Source: Phanerodontia chrysosporium
Taxonomy: Eukaryota; Basidiomycota; Agaricomycetes; Polyporales; Phanerochaetaceae
Assembly (NCBI GenBank): GCA_001910725.1
Contig: MJGA01000023.1
Span: forward strand, 402,777-466,776
Direction: 5' to 3'
DNA: 64,000 bases
In this document: piece by piece, positions 34,630 through 46,499 of the stretch
How positions within the stretch are numbered: the first letter of the stretch is position 1
Layout of the letters: every line of letters starts with the position of its first letter
Notes under the pieces: generated by a model
Database searches by the model: none
Seen by the model: the letters and a program-made list of their open reading frames with translations, nothing else
Told to the model about the DNA's origin: nothing
Translations under genes and position numbers: made by a program

Positions 34630-34872
34630 ATCGTCTAGCTGACGTGTAGGCGAACCACGAGGTGTGATGGACGAGCCTACCTTCTGCCTGAGCACGTGGA
34701 GAACTGAGGGCGGGAGCTCAAGCTCAAGACCGGAGGGGTGGGTGGGCCTTGGAGCGGACTAGGGAGAGGGTGTGCTCGAATTGCCTCAACGCGTACATGC
34801 AACGTCATCTCCGGGCCTCACTGAAACCTTCAATATATTCCAGCTTAAGCAGAAGTGAATCACTTACGTCGA

Positions 34873-35190
34873 TTATTTGAGGTGTTCTGCAATCAGCGCA
34901 GCGGGGGGAGGAGACATCTGCTTTGTAGGGTCATGGTCATAGCGAGCGTGAGGCATAGGGTTGGTTTTCGAGCATAAGGGGATGCAGAGTAAGGTGAATG
35001 GTAAACAGAGCAGATCTTTCAGCAAGCCCACAGCAGCGCGTTCAGAGTACCGCTGAAATCCACCGTCGAAGGCGTCAAAACGAGTGGATTTACAGGGGCA
35101 TTCCTCGTGCTCTGCGTATAGGCCGCCTCCGAGACCTGGGGGAGGCAGGCCGTCTGCGCAGGGATTGATAGTCAGGACATGCACGGACAT
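34873..35190 (-). CDS. Small conserved-looking cysteine-containing protein
   Basis: Single exon of 105 residues, start MSVHVLTINPCADGLPPPGL at 35190. After a Pro/Gly-rich start comes GGGLYAEHEECPCKSTRFDA, then FDGGFQRYSERAAVGLLKDL, and a hydrophobic end LCLPFTLLCIPLC with a short polar tail. The pattern of a Cys-rich acidic motif followed by a hydrophobic CLP/CIP segment recurs in small basidiomycete proteins I have seen, possibly lipid- or membrane-associated. No function known. Uninterrupted frame and a plausible start support it. Confidence 0.55.
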   Translation of the reverse strand: MSVHVLTINPCADGLPPPGLGGGLYAEHEECPCKSTRFDAFDGGFQRYSERAAVGLLKDLLCLPFTLLCIPLCSKTNPMPHARYDHDPTKQMSPPPAALIAEHLK

Positions 35191-35559
35191 GGCTCTTGCG
35201 CGCGGACGTGGCTACGATCCTCGCTTGCCGGTTGAAGCTTGAAGGCTGGCTACTCTAGATCTGCAACGGAGACTAGGACGTGGCACGCTTCGTCACAATA
35301 TGTCACTGCGCGACAGTCATCACTGATTGTGCGACAAATTTGGCAGTCAAGCGCCCGGCCTCTTCCTGCCCATGGTCATCACGATGGTCGCCCCTTGCAC
35401 TGTCGTCGCGCGACGCGAAATTATATACAAGAAATCCTCTGAGGATCAATATTCAATCCCGCGAGGTCTGGGATGCGATCCTCACCACCCAATTATGATT
35501 AAAATCAATGGCCATGGCTAGGCTCGGATACGCCCGTACCATTTCATACTCCGCAAGCC

Positions 35560-35735
35560 CGATGTCGGACGAGCGCCCGCCCGCGTCGGTTCATCATGAT
35601 CACCCACCCTCATTAGTCTCGACCCACGTCGTAGAGTACTCCAATCGCGCCTGTGGAATCCACCACAGGCCGGGTCAGAGTATCGACGAAGCACCCCTGT
35701 CTGTTTGGCGGGGGTAGAGACTATATGGAGGTCGT
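35560..35735 (+). repeat. Third, partial copy of the inverted-repeat family
   Basis: About 175 bases (GCCCGATGTCGGACGAGCG ... GGCGGGGGTAGAGAC) match the beginning of the 540-bp repeat at 62127-62667, same orientation, with more differences. It stops before the reading frame contained in the full copies. Confidence 0.8.
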
Positions 35736-35929
35736 CGTCATGATCGTGATCCCTCCCTCTGGATGAGTCCGGATCTGAGCAGGACATCAACTCCCATACC
35801 TGCGATCTGCAAGAACGCGACGGGACTTGTGCTGTATTCAACAAGTATAGGAAGGGCATCTAGGGTGCATCCATGCTGTAAGTGCCTCTGGCTCTTATTC
35901 CATGCCAGGACATTGACGTGTGATTAGCC

Positions 35930-36530
35930 GTGCGAAGCAATCAGCGAGCAATGTCCCTGCCACGTATACTCGCTCTCGCGCCGGGAAGCACTGTTTTCGA
36001 CATTTGCCCGCCCGAGGCGCGTTACAAGGCGTGCAGCCTCGCTCGTAGGCATGGCGTCAGAGCGTTGCAGATGGTGGAGGCCATGAAGAAGGCCACGGGA
36101 TGCAATCTCAGGTGTGAGATCACTGAGTGGAGGTGCGTGTTCTGCTTATTTTCCGGACTGCTTGCGATGGAGCTGATCTGAGTGTGCATAGACGAGGCGA
36201 TGTGCCCGACCTCAGCGCGGACCTAACGCTTTCACAGAAGGAGATTGGCTTCACAGCGCCGCATGACCTCGAGACAATCAATACGAAGCCCGAGGTCTTG
36301 ACCATGTGGTGCAGTACCCAAGCCAAATCTCGCGGGGCTAGAAACCAAGGACATTTCCTCTGGGCAGCAACGTACGCCCCGATGAGAATTGGTGTGGGGG
36401 ACCAGCTTCGGCAGGTCGACCGAGTTCTCTGCCATCCTTTGGTCCCTCCTTGCATGTCGTCCGCAAGACTTTACCTGAAGAAGTCCATCCGAGGTAAGTA
36501 CCCTTCGCTTTGAATTCCTCTCACTTGGTC
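35930..36530 (+). CDS. Hypothetical protein, not recognised
   Basis: Two exons are clear: the first includes DICPPEARYKACSLARRHG and ALQMVEAMKKATGCNL; an intron (36134-36191, GTGCGT...ATAG) joins EITEW to RRGDVPDLSADLTLSQKEIG, and the second exon holds MWCSTQAKSRGARNQGHFL and ends near ARLYLKKSIR before a further GTAAGT donor at about 36495. An upstream acceptor at about 35929 suggests more 5' exons. No domain recognised and no strong similarity in the window. Confidence 0.4.
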
Positions 36531-36599
36531 AACTCAAAGCGCTGTCATCAAGATCCCGTATCTCGCGACTGAACGAGAAGTTTTAAAACCAACTGCAAT

Positions 36600-37070
36600 G
36601 TAAGGACTGCGATCCTGTAGCATGCTGCACAAGGATTACGTTCTGATGCACACGTTGACTCAGGCGGAGCTGAACATCAGCGTTGGGACTACTACGTCAC
36701 CTTTTGCCCCACTACGCGCCCGGCGGCCATGTAATATCCATGGTACTTTTCGTCTACGAGCCTACTACAACTACGAGAGTCCCTTTCGGGGCTAGTCGAG
36801 CGGTAGCAGTGTGTTGAATTGGGGCCGTTCGGGTCGGGCTTCCAGGGCCTCGCACGAGTCGACATGTGGACACCGTAATACCCATCTGCTCTAGCTAGAT
36901 AGATACAGAACATGCATGTCAAATCAAGAGACAAACAACGAAGTGCTCGTGCGTACGCGGACGTGTGGACACTCTCTGCGGGATCAGAAACTTCAGGCGC
37001 ACGTGAGGTGAGCTCGGGACATGTGCTCTGAGGGCGCATCGGTGAAAGGGTTATCTGTTCCTTCACTCCC
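36600..37070. other. Intergenic, upstream flank of the Plavaka element
   Basis: No gene. I looked for the terminal inverted repeat of the transposon here and around 43.3-43.5 kb and could not fix one by eye. Confidence 0.35.
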
Positions 37071-37073
37071 TTG

Positions 37074-40000
37074 ATGAGTTCGACCACCGCAGAGCTGATC
37101 GTGTGTCTCTGTTCTGTTTGTGCACGTCATTCTTTCACAGACCGCGACGGAGTCACCCAGCGTGGCCAACTCAAGCGGCCACGCACGGTTCGAGATCACA
37201 TCGCCCGACATGGTCGAGCTCTGCCCAACATCGAGGCTCAGGTCAGTGTATTCTAGTCATTGGTGAAACATACACACGAATCTCACTTGCATACAAACAT
37301 CCAGTTGACTGCTGATGAAGATGCGGACAATCAGCTGGAGCGTGGGGACGTACAATCTAGTCATGTAGAGAGGGACACGCTGGGCAAGATTGAGTCTATA
37401 GAGGAGGAACATCCCAGCAGAGGTAAGCGTGCACAATGCTTTTCAGTGATATCGAACCTGATGTGAAGAAGTCTGTGAGACTGTTGAACAGACTCACGAA
37501 ATCATTCAGAACACAGGACGTAACATACGACTGCTCTCCCACATCCTCTCCGCATGGCTCTGGCTGTGTGGCTGCTTGAGCAGGGACTCCGTCTCGCGGG
37601 TTTCAAGTGTCATAGGAGTTCTGATAGGCCTCGCCATCAAACTGGGAGGCGAGTACGAAAAGCTTCGCTCGTTAGGACACGAGGCCACTTCTCCAGTTCT
37701 TCACAATGATGCACGCACCTCCATCACCGCTCTGTCCCTGGATCCAAAGCTTGTACGGTTCGCTTGTTGCCCTAAATGTCACCATTTATATCCAAACCTC
37801 GACCATCTCCCTGACCGCTGTACAAGTCGCAAATACCCAACTTCGCGCAAAGAGTGCGGGGCGAGCTTGACCACCATACGACAAACCATCACTCGGGGCC
37901 CAATAAGTGTCCCATGTCGCCTATACACGACTCAGGTATTTGAGGATTGGTTGCAATGGCTGCTTATGCTCCCGGGAATCGAGGACGCCATCGAAAAATC
38001 CTATCATCACCAACCCCCTTCGGACGGCCGCATGTATGGTATCATGGACAGCCCAGCATGGAGAAGCTTGTCAGACTCGCAGTGGTGTACTACTCCTGGT
38101 AACCTCACCTTCGCGTTATATATCGACTGGTTCAACCCCTTCACCAACCTCATCAGCGGCAAACACGTCTCCTGCGGCAATATTTTTGCCGTCTGTTTGA
38201 ACTTACCGGTGGAAATGGCGACCAAGCCAGAGTATACTTTCTTTGCCGGCATGACTCCAGGACCTAAAGAGCCTGATGTTCTGTCTATCTGTCATATTCT
38301 CCGGCCTATCATCGACAGGTTCAAGTCCGCTTGGTCTGGTGTTCCCGTTCACACTTGGAGACATCCCGAGGGAACGGTCAAACGTGTGGCCATTGTTCCC
38401 CTTATCGGAGATCACCCTGCTGTCTGCAAGTGCCAAGGTTTTGCTGGACAAGGCGCAGAGGAGTTTTGTTGGTTCTGTCCATGCAAGCAGTCTAACATCG
38501 AGAGCTTGGATCTTCAAGGGTGGGGGACACGTACCGATGATCAGGTCCACCAAGCAGCCGCAAAATGGCTACAAGCTCCGACGATAACTCTCAAAGATTC
38601 ACTCTTCAAGACGACAGGAGTTCGATGGACCCCAATGCACGAGTTATCATACCGAAGCCCCGTCCGTCACACGGTCCTTGGCATCATGCACAACTGGTGG
38701 CGTGGAATACTGCAGAATCATGCCCGGGAGATCTGGGGTATTGGACCTGCTCCGAAGAAGGAGAAGGGACAGAGTTCTAAGCAAAAACAAGTAAAACCTG
38801 GACAGAAACTTGGTGAGAGGGCATTTGGTCATACTTAGGTAGAACTGATCATTTCGCCTACATGTACAGGTCACTCTTCAGTCATTTCACTTGAGCAACA
38901 CGCCGTGTTAGACACGGACGTAGAGATGCTTCCTGCCCTGTCGGATACAGCTTCTTTGTCAGGCACAGAGGTCAAAGAACTCAATGCCGAGATCCAAGGA
39001 CAGGACGCTGCACTGTCGTCAATCCGGCAGTCAAGGCTGAAGGCAGAACGGTTACTGTACCATGGTTCCGACGCTGGTTCTGATCTGGCTGAGGATGAAG
39101 ATGATTTCGATCCTTACGGCCCCGAGTCAGTCATCGTAGATGCAATTGCTGAGCTCAATCTCGGCGGCCATCTTGGATACGCATTCACCGACTCAGACAG
39201 CAGCTCTGGGGACGACAGCGATGAAGAAGAAGAAACGGCTGTACCCATCCCTCCCATGGAAGACAACACAACATCCTCACCTCTACCTCCTACGTTCAGT
39301 CCTGATCGTTTAGAGCGCATACGCACATGCATCACAGAGGTTGTAATTCCGAGCGATCTGGATCGGCCTCCGACGAACTTGGGCGATGCATCTCATGGAA
39401 GCCTCAAAGCATTCACATACTTCATCTTGTTTTCAGTCTTCCTTCCATTGGAGCTAGTCGAGATGTGGCACGCTGCGATAGACGGTTCACGGGACTACGA
39501 CCTTCTAGAAAATTTCTACCACCTCGTCACCTCGGTCAACATCATCTCGGCGTATTCCACATCCGATGCCGACGCCGACGCTTATACAGAACACTATCTC
39601 CACTACCGACAAGGTTTGCATGAACTCTTTCCGAGTGCGCATAGCAAGCCCAACCATCACTGGGGAACTCATGGCGGCCAGTTCCTGAAGTTCTGGGGCC
39701 CGCTGGCACCGCTGTCAGAGTGCACTCTGGAACAGAAGAATCACCTGTTGCAGCTGGTGCGGAAGAACGGAAGAATCTGTAAGTTCTACAATCGGCGATT
39801 TCGAGCTGTAGAGAGCCAGCTGATCCATTTCTTCGCATTCCAGATGATGTAGACCTGACAATGCTTCGTCAGGTTTGCCGTCAAGGTCGCCTCGTTGCAT
39901 ATCTACGCCATAACGAAGGTGAACCCACAGCAGAACTCACTTCATCTATGAGGGAGGTTCTGCTGGCCGACCAGCAGCCAGATGATGCAAACCTGCAAGC

Positions 40001-40571
40001 ACCTTCTCTAACGCATGCGGAAGCGGCACAGTTTTATAAGGGCACCGACCTGCTCCCATCTGAACAATACAACTCTCTCTTCACGCTTCTTGCGCGAGGC
40101 TTCCCCACTCTGCGCCATTACATGGACTTCCCGCACCCACTCGACGCACCCGTACTCTCCAACCATGCGCTTCGTAGGCGACATGCGTTCCTGCGTGGCA
40201 GACGCTACTCTATTCAACGTGCACACCTCGGAAATAGTTCTGTGATCTTCCGAGATTGCGGGGACACCCTCAGAGCTGGTTTTATTACAGCCATCTGGAC
40301 CACTCTGTTGCCAGACAGGGTCCCTTTTACCTTCGTTGAGATCGCACCTCATCGAGTTCTCACAGCGACGGACAGCTTTCACAACCCCTTTCGAAACCGA
40401 CCTGGTTTCAAATGCGAAGTGTATTACGACAAGCAGGACGAGGCCTTGATTCTTCCCCTCACAAGGGTCGTATACCATGCTCCTTTCCGTAGAAGACCAA
40501 GCGGAACGTTCGGTATCATGGCTGACATTCTCATCGTACATGATATGAGTAGGGCTCGGAAAATCGAATAG
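37074..40571 (+). mobile_element. Plavaka-type (CMC superfamily) transposase gene
   Basis: DDE transposase of the CMC/Plavaka class that is widespread in agaricomycetes. Exons: 37074-37241 (zinc-binding-like N-terminus with CLCSVCARH and RDHIARHG), 37305-37422, about 37470-38812, 38870 to about 39780, then to 40571. The large exon carries SAWLWLCGC, FALYIDWFNPFTNLISGK, VCLNLPVEM, AGMTPGPKEPDV, CHILRPIID, VPLIGDHPAVCK, FAGQGAEEFCWFCPC and SPVRHTVLGIMHNWWRG, in the order known for the family; the next has LFPSAHSKPNHHWGTHGGQFL. The last part (FVEIAPHRVLTAT ... VRYVVYHAPF-like end) matches the family's C-terminal region. Frames are mostly intact over 420 and 315 residues. One junction near 39780 needs a one-base correction. 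The element may be young, but without mapped termini its limits are unknown. Confidence 0.82.
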
Positions 40572-40773
40572 TCTACACCCTTTTCAGATCTAGACTTTGG
40601 CATTGTCACTCATGAAAATGCGATAATGAACACACTGTCTTCATGATCAGTTCGATACTTGTCACTGCGCATGCGCACACGCACAGTTCAGCCGCTTACA
40701 TAACACCATTTGTGTCGATCGTCATCTCGTATCGGGGAAACTTGCAAGCTATATCCACGTCTAGACGGCCACA

Positions 40774-43293
40774 ATGGAGCCAAGCTCCAGCCTTTCTTTA
40801 GCTCAAGAGCTTACTTCCCTATACTCATTGGACCAAAATCAGGCGCAGATCCTCAGCAACTTCCTTGATCAACATGTGCAGCGACGCCTACAAGCTGTTG
40901 ACCAGCAGATACAACAGCGCATACAGGCTGCCATTGATGCCCAGGAGAATCAGTACAGGCGGACATTTCAAGATGCAGAGGCCATGCTCCACCAAGCCCA
41001 TCAGGAGCTGCGTAACAAAGAACAGATGTTGGAAGAAGCCCGCATGCGCCTTGAAGCCCAGGCTCAGGAGATCAAGCATCTCAAAGAAGAGGGGAACCGA
41101 AGAGTAAGGGCAGAGGCCAGTCTTTCAATGACAGTATCTGCATCCGACGGGTGAAAGCTCTTTGTCTGTCCTGCACCCTTATACTGACAGATCGACTCCA
41201 GATCCCGCGGTACTACAAGTGAGCCCAGCGCGCTGGAAGCTTTCTTGGTGCAACCTACGCCCCCTTCTCTGCCAGCTGCTGCCGCTTCTGCTTCTGGGAG
41301 CAGAGAATTCTCTGGGCTTGTCAGTCTTCATGGTCAGAAGCGGAAACGAAGCGACAAGGACAACGACGAGGACGACGAGGACGAGGAGGATATCTGCGAT
41401 AATCAAGAAGGCTCCACTGTCCGAACTGCCAGAGAAGGGGCTACTCTACACAGCGGCCCTATGAAGCGCAGACGTACCGACGACCACGATTGTCTCTCAG
41501 AAGACCCAGATGTTCTTATACAAGATGCTAGTGCGCTGCCTACAATGCCTCCAGGGCTGCCTACACTGCTTTCCGGGCCACCTGTGATGCATCCGGGGCC
41601 GCCCTCGATGCCTCCTGAACCATCTGTGACACCAAGGGCGCCTGCAACGCCGAGGGGAAGGTCCACAACGCCGAGGGGGGAGTTCGCACTGCCGGGGAAC
41701 AACTCTAGGGAAGAACCAACCACGCCCGAATCCAGGCAGAGATCCAAGTCTATTGTGCCACACAAGGCGTCGCGCTCACGAGGTGGAAAACGCACGACCG
41801 CGAGCAATGCGATGTGCCTCTGGAAGACCACTTTGCCAGAGGACGCAGCGGGGATAAAGGTAAGCGTTCAGTACGAGCCTGCCATCACCATGCTGAATCT
41901 ATCACTTTCGATAGAAGGCGCTGTTCAGACATATCGATCTCATGTGGGGGATATACACTCACGGCGCCCTGCCACCTCAACCATCTGAGGATGATCTGCG
42001 CCGATTCGAACAGCTACACAGCTCACACGACGACATCATGAAAGCTCGATCCCTGGCTTCCAATTCTCTTTCCGATGAAACCTGGATGGATATAGCTCGT
42101 ATCCCCGACGACAGGAGCAAAGTGAAGCCCGATCTTCTCGCCGTACAAGACTGCCATCTGTCCATGATCCGTGCCATTTGCGCTCGTTACAAGTTCGTAA
42201 CCTGGAGGCCCAACCTTAACGGCAACCCCTATGACCTGTACAACGCTGCTTGTCGCGTCGCCTGTCTAGACTCGTTCCGCCAACTGGTCAAAGCTTGCGC
42301 ATGGACCCACATGTCCGTCAACGAAGCTTACCTTACCAACACACTTCTACTTCTTTCTATTTACGACCACTACGTCTGGTTTGTCCAGAAACGTCGGTTC
42401 GTTCAGGAGCAGAAGGAGCCTGGGAGTGTCCATCAGAGGGAGAAGAAAAGCTCCGTATATCGACGTCGCACTAGGGTATGTGTTCTTCATTCAGCTGGAT
42501 TCAAATCACGGCAACGTAACATCTGCTTTTCTAGATCATGAGGGAGCGTATAGCTATCCTAAAGCAAGAAAGTCCTTCCGAGGCAGGTCGCTACTTAGAC
42601 CTAATCACAAGTGAAACAACATCAGACGACGAGTGTAACGAGACACGGACGGCGTACATCGTGAAGAGGAAGCCCGAGAGGTCAGCAGCCGCGGAAACCT
42701 TCATTCGCCGACTTGAAGCTCTGAGAGTTAGCTCGAAGATGGCCATGGGGAAGGGGAGCGAATGGCCACGTATCGTGTTGCCCTTGGACTGTCGCCCACC
42801 TTCCCAGTCCCACACTTTGCCGAAGAATATTCCCATCGATTACTACGACCCGGCCTTCTTCAACGCAAAACCATTTTCGGTCCGCTCACAGATTGCGACA
42901 GAGAAGGTGGTTTTTCCTGAAAACAACGAGCTCATTCTAACTGAGTACGACCATGATAACTTGGTGGAGTCCCCCGCATACCGAGAAGGCGTTCTCAGTC
43001 GATACAAGCTCGCGAAAGGCATGTCCACCAATCAGCAACCCGAGGACGTCGACGTTGACAAGGACGGTCCGTCGCGATCGTCATCAGGACGTGTCAGCGA
43101 ACAAGACGAAGATGAAGACGAAGAGGCCTTGGCATTGACCTTGACCATGGTCCGTGATCAGGACTATGAGTCGGATCGAAACACACTGGCGCAACAATTA
43201 GATAGCCAGAAGGACACATGGGGCGCACGACCTTCTGGCGAAAAGCAGACAGATGTAGAGATGGATGAAGGCGACGGTCAATGGGCAATATAG
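40774..43293 (+). CDS. Plavaka-adjacent coiled-coil/IDP companion protein, widespread unnamed family
   Basis: Multi-exon gene in the same direction, 200 bases after the transposase. Exon 1 (40774-41149) is a coiled coil: QNQAQILSNFLDQHVQRRLQ and KEQMLEEARMRLEAQAQEI. Exon 2 is Pro/Ser/Asp-rich (GPPSMPPEPSVTPRAPATP). Introns at about 41863 and 42477 are in phase 0. The globular part reads LFRHIDLMWGIYTHGALPP, YKFVTWRPNLNGNPYDLYN, HMSVNEAYLTNTLLLLSIYD, then IMRERIAILKQESPSEAGRYL and NIPIDYYDPAFFNAKPFSVR. The last block (I/LPIDxYxPxWFN ... FLP) and the layout match a common agaricomycete family of unknown function that I recall near transposons. Its tight pairing with the transposase suggests a partner protein of the element or an accessory copied with it. 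The first junction slips by one base. Confidence 0.65.
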
Positions 43294-43785
43294 ATTGAAC
43301 TGGACGTTGTACTAACAAGAATGTATGATTCCTGCCTAGCCTTGCCCGCGAGAATAAGTACCATACCAGGCCTAGGCCTGCGTACTACTGGGGTTGTCGC
43401 AGGAGTAGGACAATAGCCAACACCTGGAAACATTCATACGTATCAGCATGCCATCCTTAAGCAGGAGGGCAGATCTTACGCTGCAGGAATTCTCCATGTT
43501 GATCAGGTCGTGGAAGTCAGGCAGGCTGCGTGTCCGCCACTATGTTCGCGGAAGGTGTAGAGAATAGTCGTGCTTCTACTGCGGAAGTCGACAGGTGCTA
43601 TTCAGCACCGGTACAACATGAGAAGCAGGGGCATAGTCACCGCGTCACCTGTTCGGGGCGTCGTCCAGCAAAAGTCCCATAGAACTTGCCTATTTGGCGG
43701 TATGCAGCTGTAACATGGCATTGCTGCCAAGGACTTGTCACCAAGGACCTGGATAGCGGTGATGGCGACGCTCTCAAAGGGACAC

Positions 43786-44325
43786 TCAAAGATTCCTGGG
43801 CCGACTTTGTTGATGGTCTGCCTTGTGCAGGCACCTGCCTCGACTGTGGATAGTCCATTGGGAGTCTGGACAGTACAACGTCGAGGTGGACTTGATTGGA
43901 CTAGGCGAGCACCCAGGCATCATGATAACAGCAGTCAGGAAAGGCTCAGAGACGAGGGACGAGGAGGTTGGTGGTAAACTAGATTCAGAGGTCAGGGGCG
44001 GCATAGGAGTCATCATAATCGAACTGCTTACCTTGTAGCTTTCCCCAAAAGCGCGGAGTAGCATCGCACGTCTAACACTGCAGTTAGTCCGAGGGAAAGT
44101 GTCGGCGGCAGCTGGTCTGCTGTACTGGTCTGCTAGCGTGCAAGGCAGACACGGGATTGGCGACATACCAGAAACCCGGGGGCGTGTCACAACCTCCTCT
44201 ACAGCTCCGGCATCCGCTCCAGGAGACAGTGAACTAAGTTGACAATTCTGGTCCGAGTTGAGCGACGCAGGCACAAGAGGAGCACCGGAACACTTTACCT
44301 TGTTGGTCGGGGCATACGTGGCCAT
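43786..44325 (-). CDS. Short ORF inside the left inverted repeat
   Basis: Starts MATYAPTNKVKCSGAPLVPA (44325); the same start occurs in the right copy at 62330. A TATA-like TAATTATAAGG lies just upstream in both copies. The sequence continues LSPGADAGAVEEVVTRPRVS and RAMLLRAFGESYK, then runs past the repeat into unique DNA to 43786. In the right copy an extra G at about 62448 breaks the same frame. It may be the first exon of a gene family whose right-hand member continues to the window end, or non-coding. Unrecognised. Confidence 0.3.
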   Translation of the reverse strand: MATYAPTNKVKCSGAPLVPASLNSDQNCQLSSLSPGADAGAVEEVVTRPRVSGMSPIPCLPCTLADQYSRPAAADTFPRTNCSVRRAMLLRAFGESYKVSSSIMMTPMPPLTSESSLPPTSSSLVSEPFLTAVIMMPGCSPSPIKSTSTLYCPDSQWTIHSRGRCLHKADHQQSRPRNL

Positions 44326-44530
44326 CGCTGGGGCTCATCATGACGGCGACTTCCTTATAATTAGTCTCTACCCCCGCCAAACAGGCAGGGGTGCTTCGTC
44401 GATACTCTGACCCGGCCTGTGGGGGATCCCACGGGCGCGATTGGAGTACTCTACGACGTGGGTCGAGACCAATGAGGGTGTACGCTCATCATGGCATGAG
44501 GGTGGGTGATGAACCGACGCAGGCGAGCGC
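43987..44530 (-). repeat. Long inverted repeat, left copy
   Basis: About 540 bases, the reverse complement of 62127-62667. From TCGCCTGCGTCGGTTCATC (44525 side) to ATGCCGCCCCTGACCTCT (43987 side) the two agree except for a handful of single-base differences, mainly indels in G or T runs. Outside these limits the sequences differ completely. Confidence 0.9.
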
Positions 44531-44559
44531 TCGCATGCGCAGGATTCTCCGGAGCTGTC

Positions 44560-45570
44560 CGACATCGAGCGCGCTTACATGACCAAATCATGATCAGTCA
44601 GATAAGCCCAAGCCAAAGATAAGATTAAGACCCACTCTGATCATGATAAGCATAATCGCGTCCGGCTCTGACGCAGCCTGGATGCAGATATACAGAGGCG
44701 CATATATAGAGGCGCACGCATGCCAACAGCTATGAGAGACGAGGTGATTATAGAGGCAGTGAACAGAAGGACCTCGCACACAATCCAAGCACAACGCGAG
44801 TGACAAACGCCCGAGCGTGTCACGATCAGCGCATCGCGTGAGAGGTCACGCAAAGTCACCAAGTGTGACATTACTTCCATCGGACATGTTGGCTGCTCTG
44901 AGAACAATATTATTTATTTTCCAAGAAATATAAGGGCCCAATAACACCCTAGGAGGAGTTTCAGAGAAATTCACAATCAAATGCTTAGTCTTAAAGTGGA
45001 TCTTATCGACAGTGACGAGGCGCTTCAAATATGTGTGACATAACGTGACATCACAAGCGCACACTCAGCACCGAGCGAAACGAGACCTCACTCGCTATCC
45101 ACCCAGCTCACACTAAACTCAACACCCTTTCACTCCTTCTCTGGATCAGCAAGTGTACAGCAATTGATGGGAGTATAGGAAGCTAGATGGAGATGAAGAG
45201 CCAAAGGCAAAGGGCGTACACAGGTAAGTGCTACAACTCTAACGTACCGAAGTGACTTCTTATTCCAGAACTCGCCCAAGCTTGAGCTTGAGTGCATGCA
45301 CCTGGCTTCGTTCAGCGTTTAGCGCATGTACATCGAGTTCAGCATGCCCCGTTGATGCACTCCCACCGTACACGCCATGCATGCTATGCTCGCGCTGCTC
45401 CCCCGTGTTCATTACTTCAGCTCGGCATGTTCCTGCAAGGTGCGCCTGTCTAACGTTGCTTACCACCTGAATCTCACACGTCCAACTTCAAGTGGGAACA
45501 GGTGGAAGGATATATGCAACTGGATGAGACGAGGTCAGGTGGGGGAGTGGAAGTCTCGGTCTCGAGGACC
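44560..45570. other. Intergenic, no gene supported
   Basis: Contains no frame I can defend. Short palindromic stretches (ATGATCAT-like) lie at 44585-44645 beside the left inverted repeat. Confidence 0.35.
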
Positions 45571-45574
45571 GGAC

Positions 45575-46300
45575 GCAGAAGGCAACAAAGCACGAAGACA
45601 ACCTCTCCGTGTTCGTGGACAGTACCCTGCGACCATCGGTGTGTTCAAGGACGGTGTCACTGAGTTGTACCGCATTATCCATACCCACAAGAACGAGGAC
45701 GAGAACCGGAGTTAGGTCTACCTCGATGGTGCTAACCTCAGCACGCAGATCGGTCCCACCAAACCTGCAGAGTGTGGCGGTGATGTGTGCCACATGAGCC
45801 TATGCAAGACCTTCGTTATGTGAGTTGCTCTTATATAAACATCAGCGCAGTGGCTGACGCAAGCCCCTCTGATAGTCCTCACCGTGGAGGTGGAGGTGGA
45901 CCTGGTGTCGTTCCCATCTGCGTTGCGTAGCACCTTGCTCCCTTCTTGCTGACTTACCCTGTTGTTCCTGTAAATCGCTACAATGCTATCAAATATCCGT
46001 CTTCACTGCTCAGTACAGCAGCGCCGAGTCGATCTTTCTCATCTTCTAGGCGTACATCAGATGGTCGGCAGACACGGTCTCTCAGAATCGGACAAGACCG
46101 CGCTCCTTAACATGGACTACGCCATGCGCATCGCCTCAAGGGCTGCTGCAGCCTACAATACAAGAACAGCCACATCCCAGTCGCACACGAGCTGTCCATC
46201 GACCTCTCCCACCTCTCCGAGTTCGACAAGGTCACCGACTTTGCGAAGCGTCTGCAGGACTATGGCTTCCACCATCGACGTGCTCGTGGCCAATCTCGGT
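45575..46300 (+). pseudogene. Glycine dehydrogenase (decarboxylating, P-protein) fragment
   Basis: P-protein is the pyridoxal-phosphate subunit of the mitochondrial glycine cleavage system. Seen in order: EDNL and PATIGVFKDGVTELYRIIH, a short foreign insertion ending in a stop (45713-45715), [19 protein letters not shown] with [14 protein letters not shown], an intron (GTGAGT...GATAG, phase 2), PHRGGGGGPGVVPICVA then a TAG stop at 45929-45931, HLAPFLLTYPVVPV, LNMDYAMRI, and VAHELSIDLSHLSEFDKVTDFAKRLQDYGFH before the frame breaks near PPSTCSWPI. So only the central-to-C-terminal third remains, with in-frame stops and slips. The retained intron shows a DNA-level copy. Upstream and downstream P-protein regions are absent. 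The cofactor-binding lysine region (HKTF in relatives) reads CKTF. Confidence 0.87.
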
Positions 46301-46499
46301 GCGTGCTCAGTAAGCATTGCAGATGGAGCAGCTAACGAGGACGTCCCGAAGTTCTTCAGCCGTTAGCCCGGGCGAGTTCCCAACACCGTCCAGGCGCAAC
46401 CAGCTGTCAGATCGGACCGGATTTCTCTTGCGAGAAAGCAACTGGACCATGGTTGTATTCAGACGTATAGCCTCTGCCAAACAATCGAGTGAGAAAGTC

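Noticed and set aside
36760..36860. Possible structured RNA or tRNA near GGGGCTAGTCGAGCGGTAGC
   Set aside because: No complete cloverleaf and no B-box; probably chance.
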